DNA from: Capitulum mitella
Lineage: Eukaryota > Arthropoda > Thecostraca > Pollicipedomorpha > Pollicipedidae
NCBI GenBank assembly: GCA_030062745.1
Contig: CP099840.1
Span: 18,707,382-18,771,381, forward strand
Reading direction: 5' to 3'
Length of the DNA stretch: 64,000 nucleotides
In this document: positions 48,460-59,065 of the stretch, one piece after another
Layout of the letters: the number at the start of each line of letters is the position of its first letter
Position numbering within the stretch: the first letter of the stretch is position 1
Position numbers and translations under genes: made by a program
The notes under the pieces: model-generated
What the model saw: only the letters and a program-made list of their open reading frames with translations
What the model was told of the DNA's origin: nothing
Database searches by the model: none

Positions 48460-49689
48460 GGGGCGCACCGACTACAAGGTCATTCGGTGCCCAGACTTTA
48501 CATACTGATGGACGCAAGGTCAGAATTGTGAGATTGGTTCATCGAAAATCTGGAATGAACTACTTGGAGCTTTAAAAAGTTTATGCTCTTCATTCATGTA
48601 CTTTAGCTACCTTAACGGGCTGCCAGCAGCCGTGTTACCGGTTAGTCGTTTGTTTGCTGAATACATTTTTCCTCAATACAACTTCTTTTATCGGCAGTCA
48701 GACCACGACAATCTGATACTAGGACATCTGGCGACAATTCGACGTTTCTAAGACTTTTTTTAGACCTATAACTCCTACCAGAGCAACTGAAACCGTGGCG
48801 GCAGTTACTGCAAAGAGGCACTGGTTGATTAGACGGGAGCAACAATTGTTATGCCGTAGTCACAAAGAACTGCAAGCAGGAGAAACATAAGTGATGTTTT
48901 TTCACATCTTAACATATTTAGCCTGCTTGCGATTCAGCCAACCGCATGCAAAATAAATCAGCACACCACCATGTGATACAATTTACCCCAGGGTGGGGCA
49001 GGTTGTATCATTTGGAAGGGGTCCATTCAACAGTCATTTACCAAAAAACCAATTCGTGCTCTGCAAAACTTTACCGCTACAGATGTAGCTGAACGTTATA
49101 GCTGTCTGCAGATATAAGAAATCTTAGTCATATGCTCAGTAACTGAGTCATGAGAGAGTTCGGAGTAAAAACTGATGCAACACTCCCCACTCTCCCCTAT
49201 TGTCACCGGAGGTCATTTTAGGTAAAATTACTCTGTTGGCATTTTTGGCAGGAAACGTTCATAGCCAAGTCTTCTTTGTTGCTCAACAGGGATTTAACAG
49301 CAACAAGTAGGACTGATGTGGGGCGGAAAAGGCATTTGGGGCTAAATTTGGCCGTTTAAAGGGAAGTTAAAAAATGAAGACATCTTTCTTTTTATAAGGG
49401 CAGAGCTATTGTTTTTTTTCTGAATGTGTAAGTTTGTGTCTTGGTTGAAATACGCTGTAAATGTGTCTGGAACGTATATAAGGTCAGTAATTAACATATT
49501 TAAGCCAAACAGGATCAGCTTAGGTCAGTATATTGACTCCAATATGTTGGGCGTTTCTAATGTCTGTTGTATCATCTGCCGCATTACCATTAATCAAGCA
49601 GGATAAAGCAAAAAAATTATGACAACGGATCATGTAATAATACCCATTGTACACCACGAAACCCGTGCTTCAAGCACCTTGGTGCCGAC

Positions 49690-49955
49690 CAGGGACGTAG
49701 CCAAGAAGGGGGGCATGGGGTCCATGCCCCCCCCCCGAGCCAAGCGGTCTACACTAGATAGATGGAGATTTCGCATGAATACGTAATAGTGATCATATAT
49801 ATGTTGGAAAATCAAACATATGTTCCCATGTGCATTAAATATAAGAGAAATTGCCTCACATTACTGCCTTTTCTTGTGGATTTCGTCATATGCCTCTGGC
49901 GTATGACGAAAATTGACATTTGCCCGCCCCCAGGAAAATCCTGACTAAGTCCCTG
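49690..49955. mobile_element. Short hAT-like MITE, family R, copy 2, with 8-bp TSD
   Basis: 266 bp. The left end is CAGGGACGTAGCCAAG and the right end, inverted, is CAGGGACTTAGTCAGG. The identical 8-mer GTGCCGAC flanks it at 49682-49689 and 49956-49963. An 8-bp duplication is typical of the hAT superfamily. It lies 226 bases before the cyclase start codon. Confidence 0.8.
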
Positions 49956-50181
49956 GTGCCGACGCAGGTCACCCGGCGCGGCGGACACTCCTGTGCCGAC
50001 GTCGCCACCCCGATGGCCGCTGCATTGTCTGCAGCGAGATCTCGTCCCGGACCAGTGGATGACCTTGAACACTCGTCGGTGATTGGTTGTCACAGAGTGC
50101 GGCGCGGAATTGTCGGGCTGCCACAGAAACGCACAGACACGACGGACGAAGAGAAGAGCGCGGCAAGGATACATCACTGAA
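49956..50181 (+). promoter_or_regulatory. 5' UTR and promoter region of the cyclase-family gene
   Basis: GC-rich stretch between the MITE and the ATG. No TATA box is evident. The role is inferred from position. Confidence 0.4.
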
Positions 50182-50184
50182 ATG
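50182..50184 (+). CDS. Cyclase exon 1: start codon only
   Basis: The ATG is immediately followed by the donor GTAAGC. Exon 2 has no ATG in frame, and joining this ATG to it gives a canonical signal peptide, so the coding part of exon 1 is one codon. The upstream exon border is not defined. Confidence 0.65.
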
Positions 50185-53100
50185 GTAAGCCCTGAATGAT
50201 TATGTTGTGAGGCAGTTTTGTGAAGGGACGTTGTTTCTGTCTTTTAAAGTTGCATGACTGTGTTCGCCATGATAAAAAATGACGGAATCGGCGGACCTTG
50301 TTGACACCGGTATAGCAAAATGAGTAAATCAAACAGTGTGAGAACTATGACAAGTATGGATTATGGGGAACAAAAAAGCCTTGGACGAAAAAAACGTCGT
50401 CATTTTGCACATGTCTTTCTTTGAGACAATGAACTGCCTCATCCGCCGCGTCCTTCGTCACTATCATAAACCAGGTCATCTAATTCCGTCCGGTGTGCTT
50501 AGCTGTATACCTTTTAAATCTTAAGTTGCCACAAATATGACCTTCAAAAGGCCTTCCAATAACTGCAGAGACATACATAGCATGTGGAATGGAGGATCAA
50601 GACCCTCTGACTAAAATCTTCCGAAAAGCTTTATGACAGCCGACAATACTGCGCGATGCATTGCATGTTTCCTTTAAGCAAGAAGAAGTTGGCAACAGTG
50701 GAGAAAAGCCTTGCGTAATGATCGCAAACACCTGGGTATATTGTGTCCGTTTGTTGTGTTTTTAAGTCGCCAGGTAATGCTGTTTGCTTTCAGTTTCACA
50801 TCGTGCAGCGTGGCGTTCCTGCGGCGCTGTTTCTGATTATCTGTCTTCAAGGGTCGCTGGCAGAATGGGTCGACTTGACATATGGCTTTGACAACATGAC
50901 GCACTACTGGGTCAGCTCAAAAACCTTCAATCTGACGGAGGAGTTCAAGGGCTGGACCGATGAGTTTTGGTAAGGTCAATCTTGATTGATCAGTGACTTG
51001 AGCTCAAGAAATTCGGGCTCTGCCTGTTGAGTGTGCGCGCGTGTGTGTGTTTTACATTACTTTGGTCTTGTCCTGAATTCCAGTGCGTTCGCTTCGGTCA
51101 CATGATGCAAGTTGTTTATGAATTCCAACTGCCTGGCTGTTGGTATCAACATATCCAAACAGACTGCACCTCCCTTGACGACTCGGCCTCTCGGCATTAG
51201 AGTCATCAAGGGCCAAGGGCCAGGAGCTGATTTAGACTATGTGCTAGGGGAAGGAGGACAAATCTCCATCCGTGTAATTTAACATACCCTCACATGTTAA
51301 TTCCCCCGGGCATAGGCGCGGGAGCCATTGAGCCAGGGGAAGGCTTCAGCCCCCCCCCCCAGCTTTCGGACTGGTGGGTTCGGCCCCCTGAGCTTTTCAA
51401 TCCCGATAATGTGTGATAGGTTGGCTTGTCACTTGGCCGTTTTTACGGAAGAATAGGCATATCTAAGTGTCAGAAATGATGAAAACTAAACCTTTAAATT
51501 TTAAATGAATAGCAAACATAACGAGGATGGAGCAGTGGTGAATGGCAGGGAAAGTGGGTGAGCGGGTGAAGGAAAGGGAATATTTGGTAGTTCAATGACC
51601 AGCACAAACTGTAGACATTTCGAACGCTAAGTAGCAATGGTAAACGCTGTAGTTGCGGTGATACCTATGTATCGCTTTAGTTTCGGTTGTTCCTTTTGGT
51701 TGTGGCGACGGAAGGTGATATATCGGCGCCGACGACAACGAAACGAAGAGTCATCAGCCGACTCTGTGGGCGGCTTCTATGGGAAAAAAAGACCTTTACA
51801 CAGGCGCGGATCCAAAGGGATGGGGGGGGGGGGCGCTAGGGACGATCGCTCCCCTCCGTAAGGCTTGAGAAGGGGCCCCTCTCGGGCCGGCCCCGAAGGG
51901 ACCCCTCTCAGACTCAAAATGGGCCCCGTATGAGCTTCACAGGGTCTCTGTGAAAACGTGACGGGTTCTTGATACAGCCGGGGGGGGGGGGCTCTGGCAG
52001 GGTTAGATGACCCTGAGACGCATAGATGGACCCATGAAGCTTAAAAAGGACCCTGCAACCACAACAGGGCTCAACACGGCACATTGCCCCTGAGGCCGCC
52101 AGAAGGGTGACAGGGTCAAGATGAGGGCTGAGTCCCTAGGACGGCATAGGGGCCCCTGGAATGTCATGGCCGCTCCGAATGGGTTTCGCGGACTCTTGTG
52201 AAAAGCTGAAAGTTCCTGATGCAGTCAGAGGGCCTCCGAAAGTGTTAATGAGACCCGGAGACGACAAGATGTTCCCTAAGAAGGGGAAAAAGCTCCCAAA
52301 GCTCTCCAAGGATCCCTGGAACCTCAACAGGGGCCCCAGCATGGCAGAGGGCCCATGAGACCGTAGAAGTTGTCTTAGGTTCCTTTTACAGTGCAGCTTG
52401 TCCCTCGGGACGTCTCAGGCGCTCTCTTGGCAGTTTCAGGGACACCTCGGGCAGTGACATGGACACATCTGGTAGTTTCATGGGCACTTAACCCTATTCC
52501 CGGAGGGCTAGACGGTATGGTCGATTCCCGGCAGGGGGGGCGGACTCGGCCCCCCCCCCCCGAGATCTCGAGAACTACACATCCGATTTCATCGCAACAA
52601 ACGGTAATCGATTTGCCATGACGTGAACTGCATTTTTATAGAAAAAAATGGAATATTTTGAAATGTGTGGATACAGGGGGGCAAAAATGTCAAAATCAGG
52701 GGTATTTTTGACTTTTTATAACTCGGTTGTTTATAAACCGATTTCAGTGAAACTGGCATGAATCGAGAAATTATGGATAGGGCTTTTACCATGGGTACAC
52801 AAATCTGAAATTCTGAGAAAATTCATGGGCGTTCACAGGGTTTCAAAAATAGGAGGATTGGTTTTCTAACAACTGACTGGCAAACACAAGAGGCAAACAC
52901 ACTTTTTTGGCTTCTGCTTGTCATGTTATGCTAAAGAAGTACAAATCGCATCACAATGTTCGTATAATGTAAGCATAGGCGGTGCCAGGGATATGAAAAA
53001 GGGGAAACTGTCGTGGTCACACGTTCTTCAGATCACCTTGTGACCTTTGACCTTAAATGACCTCCAGTGACCTTGGGGTAACTTGGAATGATCTCGTGTG

Positions 53101-56100
53101 CATATAATATTATCTGTAAACGTTTTCAATTATTGAATTCACCGTAATTCAAAAATTTCATTTTATGGCTATTGCGATATAGGGTACCCCCACTGACATT
53201 TTAGGTCACAGTTCCGTGACCCGACCTGATATCAAGCTGAAACTTGGTACACAAGTAGAGGGCACCTTTCTTCGTGAAATATGTGCCGGGTTTGGTATTT
53301 GGAAGGACGGCGCCGAAATCATTGCAAAAAAACAAATTTTGACTTTTGACGTTGACCTGACCTTGTAGGGTGACCTCAGACGAACAAAGTTGCGTCTGCA
53401 CATTGCCCAGCTATTTAGCTATACATCCATATAAAATTTTAAGTTCTATCTTAAAAACGCTGTTTTTGGCAGACATTTTCCTTGTACCCTCAACATGGCC
53501 AAAAATGGCGTGAGGTGCCTCCCAAAAACGTTGCCTGGCTCCGCCTCTGAGTAAAATAGAATTTTGAAATTTTGTCACGGCACGTAGAAAGAATAGCTAG
53601 GAAAAGTCGCCAAGTTTGGTGAAGCTGCGTTAAAAAGCCTGGAATTTGCAAGCAAAACCCGAGGGGCAGATTCAGCCCCCCCCCCTGCCGAGAATAGGGC
53701 TAAGCCATCTCGGCTTCCTTGCTATCGTCCCTGAGTAATTTTTGCCGTCTAAAAAGCCCCTCAGGCAGTAACAAGGGCCATGTGTAAGACTCTCCCTGCG
53801 ATGGCGGGTGCTTCTGACAATCCTCTAGGTCCTTTGGCCGTTTCAGGAGCTGTGTGGACGTCTCAAGGTTTCGTAGTTATAGTGGCTCCTCCGGTCATCT
53901 CATTGGCCTCTGTTATCGACTGCTAATGAGCAGTGTCAAAGGCCCCTCTGTAGCAGTCTCGGTGAACCTCCTGTTGTCCTAGGTGTCCCTATTGTCTCTG
54001 GGGGAACTTTTTTGCCGTCTCAGGAGCCCTCTGACAGTTACAAAAGTACCGGCGTTTTCAGGTCCCTGTACAGTGCCATGGGCCCTCTGAACATCCTGGT
54101 AATCTCCATGGCGGTATCAGGGGTCCTCATCTGTTTTATGGGGTATATTTGGGTGTCTTGGGGCCCCTCTAGCAGTATCAAGGGCCTTTGTGGACGCTTC
54201 AGGGGCTTCACTAGCAGTCTCAGAGGGGCGAAGGGGGCAGAGAGGTTTCTGGACCAGAAACAGACACGACATTTCAAATCTAGAGAGGAACTAAATCTAA
54301 GGGACTAAAATCCTGCCGTTGTCATATTTCGGTTAATTTATAGGGGAACAAAACGAAAAATTGTCTCAAATGAGGAAGTACGCTTGAATTTTTTCGGTTA
54401 CTTTATACGGTAAAAACGCAAAATGACATGGAATATTTCAGTCTGGACCCGAGCAGATCCACGTTTTTTACATCTGAAAATAAAAAATGGGGGACCCCGC
54501 CGGAGGACCCGCAATGACCATTCCCCCGCGAAATCATGGACCCGCCCCTGTGTCTACAAGGTTGGTATTTGTCTTGTCTTTTTTAATCTGGGATCGCCGA
54601 AAAGCTCGGCCCATTGCTGAAAGCGATATGGTACTGGGAAGGCTGGGGAAAGAGAGGATTGAAACTGAACAGTAGTGTAACGCAATCCATGCGGGCATTT
54701 GGAGGGGTTTTGCAGTGCAGTACTGATATCAGTTTCATGATTGTTGTGGCATTCACACACGGTTCCCCCGATTGTGTAGATTTGGTTAAAAGGAGTACAT
54801 TTGGAAGCTCGATAGGACCCAAATGCCGCACTGGAGTTGCCAGAGGCTAGGAGGAGGCCTTTGTTTCAAGGGTGATGAGTGTAGTTTCCTCTTGAGACCC
54901 AGAAGGGTCTGAGCCCTATCAGTGCTATTTTTCCTAGGTATTCTAAATCAGACCTGTTCGACGTAAAATCCAGAAAACGTGTGTCACACTGAATTGCTTG
55001 TGCGTGCGTGCGTGCGTGAGTGCGTGTGCGTGCGTGCGTGCGTGCGCTCGCACGTGCGTGTGTGTGTGAGGCGTTGATATCTGAAAATATTCGTACAAAT
55101 TACGAAAAAATATGCAATGGTTTTTGTTCAAAATAAAGTAGGCTAAATCCATCGAAAAACGTATATTCGGTAGGGGTGGGTTCAGTAGGCTGGGTCAAAC
55201 GAAAGGTCTTTGCGAGCATTTGTAAATTAATAGTGGAATTATCAGGTACTGTATCGTTTTGGATTTTTTACAATTAGATTTGGAGGTGGCCATCTGCTCT
55301 TCTTTGAGGGCACTTTGGGCCAGAGTTTCAATTTTTTGTCATGAATATTGATACTAAGATTTTTCGTCAAAATCGTAACTTTGAGCTTGAAGAAACATGA
55401 AAGATTTTCGAAAGTATCATCTTCGCGTTCTCCGTGTGGTTTTTGATTGCAGACATTATTTGTTTAGCTTTATCATGCATGATGAACATGTTTCTCTGCA
55501 TTTCCCGTAAGGATTTCAGGGCATCCGCTCGGAGCGTTGCTCTACTATCTGTTGAGGATAAGAGCTACCTTTGCACCAAATGCAACCTGTGCACCAAATC
55601 GTGGCTACTGAGGCCTGCAGGGGATCTTCATGCGCGCTGAAATGGAATCCCATCAGGTTAAGTTCATAGATAATGGGTTGGAATTGGTTGGGGAGGAGTG
55701 CTTGTTCCACAGATCTTCCGGCATCTGCTTGGTCTGTCCCTTCAACTAGTCTTATGGGACTGAATACCATCTGGCAGTTGTTTCAGCTGCCAACAACCAC
55801 GCTGTGCTGTGCAGTGTGGGCAGAGGCGGTGAGCACTTCCCTTCTCTTCCTTTTTCTTGTAACAATGGCCGACACCGGACAAACAATCGAGTATAGTATG
55901 TCGGGATTATATGTTGACGACCATAAAGGCAAGTCTTTCGTAATGATTGCAACCAGCTGGATGAAGCAGATCTATCCATTCGTAGCAGCAGGAAGAATAC
56001 ACTGATGTTATAATTAAGCCGGGAGGGGGATACCTGACCCGTTTTACGCAATCATCAGGAAAGATGCACGCTATATTTAATGAGCTCCAGTCTGTCATAG

Positions 56101-58059
56101 CCGAGCTTAGAGGAGATAAAGTTGGCCCTGTGAACGACTCCAAAAATGTATTCCATGGCGTCCAGCTATTCAGAGATTTGACTACGTCTGCCCAACGCAT
56201 AGGCCGACCTGTTATCTAACAGAATGGATAATGCGGGTTCACCCTGAAACTGTTCTTCCGGTGATGGTCGCTGATCCTATCGAGGACGTCCGTCAAGAAG
56301 CCGTGACCAGAATCGTTCGGTGCCGGGATCGGGGATGTGACGAAATGCGGCCGTACCAGGTGCCGACATCAGCTTTGACGCCATTCACTTCGCCGACCGT
56401 ATCGGTTGGTCAAGAGAGTTGATTGCCGAGCTGGCTTTCACTGGGCGTCACAGAGCTGTTGGCTGCGGGTGAAACGACAGCCTCCTACCCAGTGCACGCA
56501 CAGGCCGTAGAGCGAGGAGTGCAGCTCGCCACGCAGGCGGTGTCCGTAGTGGTGGGACGGGACACACGCCATGGGGACATATGCGCAAGAATGCGACATC
56601 GGCGCAGCGTGCCCGTGTTTGAATCAAAGCTGGAGTTTTGTTTCCATTGATATGGGACTCACGCCAACGTGTATTGTTTGGGTTACCGACGGTGTTGTGT
56701 CAGCGTGGGGTCATTGTTGCTTATTACCCCTGTGCGAATGACCCTTTTAGAATCGTGACTGCATTCAGATTTGTCGACTGTTTTGTTCTTAACAGTACCG
56801 TCTTTAGAACTGGGTCGGGTGGATGTGACGCGAAGGCACATTATGGTTAGACCTGTTGGCTGAGACCGCCCATTCTTCAGTTACGTCTATGTCAAATTAT
56901 TGGCTACTGCTTTCATGTGTTCGAAGCAAACAAAGCTGATTCAAATGCCATTTTTAGCACGTCCTTGCCATCCAACTATTTACGTATTCAGCTCACACAG
57001 AGCTCCTTTATCCAGCGTCCTTTTTTAGATAAGAAATGTCCGATATGTTGTATTCGATCCCGTAAGACTAACTGGAGAGGCGGGTCAAACTGATGCCTTA
57101 AGATTTGTGGGGACGCACTTCTCCCCACCCACAATGAACAACAATGTTTTTGTGGAACACAATGCTTATGAAGTAAACTTGCTACAGTTTCATTTCTTCG
57201 CATGTGGAGCTCCTCTGCAGGCCTCAGCAGCCGGAAAACTGTATTTGGTGCATAGGTTGCTCTTCCCCTCAATAGCGCTGCGAGCGGGCGCCTTGGAATC
57301 CTTACGGGCAAAGTACAGAAACAGCTCCATTATACTCGGATATGACAATGCTGCAAAAAATCGCACCTGTGACCAAACAGCATACGAAAAATCCGAAAAT
57401 GATACTAAAAATTTTCTTCGTTCTCAGTTTTACGATTTTGACGAAAAATACCCACAAGCGCCCTCAAAGGACCGACGGCCACCACTAAATTTAAATCAGG
57501 AATTTCAGATAATTCACGGAAGTTTGTAATGACATAGCGCGTGATAATTTCACGATTAATTTGAAACCGTTTTTTATTCCCCGACCAAGTGTCCAGCCCT
57601 CTCCTTGGCCCTACTAATCATTCATATCAAACAGCACCCCAGCCACTGGTGTTGGTATTGTGTTCTTGGAGTTAGTTTTCTGCACTACCAGAACCACTGT
57701 CCTTGGGCAGCCGGAAAGAAAACAGTCATCTACTTGCTTGACTGCATTGTTTCGTTGACTGGTGATAACAGTCTCATATCCAGTTAGTGGGACAACAAGG
57801 GCAAATTTCTCCCTCCAGGAAAGGTGGGAGACCTCCAAAATGGGGACCTCTGAGGCAGAAAAGTGGTCCAGGCCTGGTGGGAAATTTAAAAATGATGGCC
57901 TGTTAGAGGTCCATATTAAAGAGAGTGGCGTACATTCTGTAAGAGTAGCTTGTGGGGATTCCAAAGACAGGCAAAGGGCCCCTCAGGAATATTTGCCATC
58001 CGCATTTGCTATCTCGGCAGCGGTCCTTGGCCAGAGAGAGAGAGAGAGAAAGGGGGGGG

Positions 58060-58109
<50 letters not shown>

Positions 58110-59065
58110 ACCCAGTGACAGCATCTGGATGTATCCTTGATCGTTTCACTGATTTTTTAGGCGGACCCATCCCAACTTCGGAATCGTTCCCGCGGCCGTG
58201 CCCCCGGGGATCGCCCAGTTTCTTTCGCCTTCTTAGAAAATTAACTTATATATATATAAATAAATATAAGGTCTTTAGGAAACAAAACAACACATCTGCC
58301 CGGAAAGGGAGGGGGGTAAAAGATATGGTAGTCTTCCTGTTTAAAGGAAGGTGGCCATGCTGTGGTGCGCCCTCCTCCTCCCTCGAATCCGCCAGCGCCA
58401 AGGGCTGTACAGCCACTGCGTGAGCAGGTTTCTGTGCAACTGGGGACGTGTAAGGCGCCAAGGGGCGGGGCTTGCGGCGGGTCGTTGGCCTCAGGGCATG
58501 ACTTTGGCTCCAAGTGCGAGAGTTACCGGTCTTTGCACGCTCTCAGGTGCCGGGGTCTGCGAAATGGACTGCTGGTCCAGGACCCATTGCTGGCATGGCG
58601 GACCAGGCGGCATCTGACTTCCGGACTGACGCAGAAAGAACGCGATTTTAACCCCAATAGTAACGGCGGAAAACAAGACTAGAGAAGTATACGTTCATGA
58701 GCGTCAGAGCTTACCGAAATACCGACGTTTTCATTGGCAGACTGATCATATTGCCCTATCGCTAGAAACACTAGATAATTGTCTCACTGATTTTTTAAAT
58801 GTTCATTCGCACTCAGAGTGCCAAACATTTACTAGCCGTGTTATGGTTGGCATCGCTTCGTGACTGAGACAACCCAGCATAACTAAAACATTTCGATGAA
58901 AAGAGAATGAGTGCATCCGGCCAGCTCACTGGCTGTTTTTCAGGTACGAGGCTAACGAGTACCGAGCAAGTGAACACGGCGGAACGCACCTGGATGCACC
59001 GTGCCACTTTTTCAAGGGCGGCTGGACAGCCGATCAGATTCCAGTCGATCGCTTTGTCGCCAATG
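50182..59065 (+). CDS. Cyclase-family (kynurenine formamidase-like) gene, 5' part (span)
   Basis: Three exons are visible; the rest must lie beyond 64 kb. The product begins with a signal peptide and continues into the cyclase fold (WVDLTYGFDNMTHYW, then WYEANEYRASEHGGTHLDAP and CHFF). The family comprises metal-dependent hydrolases or lyases such as bacterial kynurenine formamidase KynB and isatin hydrolase; animal secreted members have unknown substrates. The H.GTH.D.P.H motif provides metal ligands and is intact. About 95 residues are seen of a usual 230-300. Introns are long (609 and 7974 bases) and full of repeats. The family is secure; the substrate is unknown. Confidence 0.85.
50794..50969 (+). 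CDS. Cyclase exon 2: signal peptide and N-terminal strand
   Basis: The acceptor TTTGCTTTCAG ends at 50793 and the donor GTAAGG starts at 50970. Reads FHIVQRGVPAALFLIICLQG, then SLA, a good signal-peptide h- and c-region, followed by EWVDLTYGFDNMTHYWVSS and FNLTEEFKGWTDEF. The DLT.....T.YW pattern is the start of the cyclase domain. Phase 2 exit. Confidence 0.88.
51800..54552. mobile_element. 2.7-kb element with CAGGnGCGGnTCCA termini and internal minisatellite
   Basis: The left end CACAGGCGCGGATCCAAAGG is matched, inverted, by the right end CACAGGGGCGGGTCCATGAT. Inside, 51840-52490 and 53710-54250 hold degenerate copies of a unit of about 30 bp around AGGGGCCCCTCTGGCAGT. No transposase was seen. 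The minisatellite is interrupted by the element at 52488-53709. Confidence 0.6.
52488..53709. mobile_element. TTAACCC-family element (family Q), near-complete
   Basis: The left end CACTTAACCCTATTCCCGG and the inverted right end CTTAGCCCTATTCTCGGCAG are imperfect inverted repeats around the two head types A and B. It carries TGACC/GGTCA words (53030-53090, 53330-53380). The TTAA next to CCC is again piggyBac-like, although the right copy has drifted to CTAA. Confidence 0.6.
54999..55070. repeat. (GTGC)n microsatellite
   Basis: Imperfect tetranucleotide array of GTGC/GTGT/GTGA units. Confidence 0.9.
55560..57260. repeat. Inverted repeat arms around a decayed coding-like segment
   Basis: 55560-55690 read on the minus strand (IIYELNLMGFHFSAHEDPLQ, then ASVAT) resembles 57150-57260 on the plus strand (AYEVNLLQFHFFACGAPLQA, then SAAGKL). 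Between them, 55995-56420 has coding-like plus-strand stretches (KMHAIFNELQSVIAELRGD; VHPETVLPVMVADPIEDVRQ) in broken frames. It looks like a dead mobile element of a family I cannot name. Confidence 0.45.
58030..58107. repeat. (GA)n microsatellite with G run
   Basis: GA repeats interrupted by a run of ten Gs near 58051-58061. Confidence 0.95.
58230..58395. repeat. Dispersed repeat end, shared with 2220-2405
   Basis: GGGGGGTAAAAGATATG through GAATCCGCCAGCGCC resembles the copy at 2310-2405. Confidence 0.4.
58944..59065 (+). CDS. Cyclase exon 3: metal-binding motif
   Basis: The acceptor GTTTTTCAG ends at 58943 and the donor GTGAGT starts at 59066. Phase 2 entry restores Trp, giving WYEANEYRASEHGGTHLDAP, then CHFFKGGWTADQIPVDRFVA. 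HGGTHLDAP.HF holds the His/His/Asp/His metal ligands of the family. Phase 1 exit; no later exon is seen in the window. Confidence 0.93.

Larger units (their letters stand above)
44730..49197 (+). mobile_element. pogo/Tigger-like DNA transposon with terminal inverted repeats
   Basis: The left terminus after TA (44728-44729) reads AGTGAGAGTGGGGTGAGTTG. The right terminus, read inward on the minus strand from 49197, gives GGGGAGAGTGGGGAGTGTTG and is also next to TA (49198-49199). About 20 of 25 terminal bases agree. The transposase pseudogene lies inside. Extra copies of the terminal motif occur at about 45160-45182 (inverted), 48973-48991 (inverted) and 48993-49016 (direct). The outer borders might therefore belong to smaller derivatives flanking a main element that ends near 48991. 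TA target sites fit the Tc1/mariner/pogo superfamily. Confidence 0.6.
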
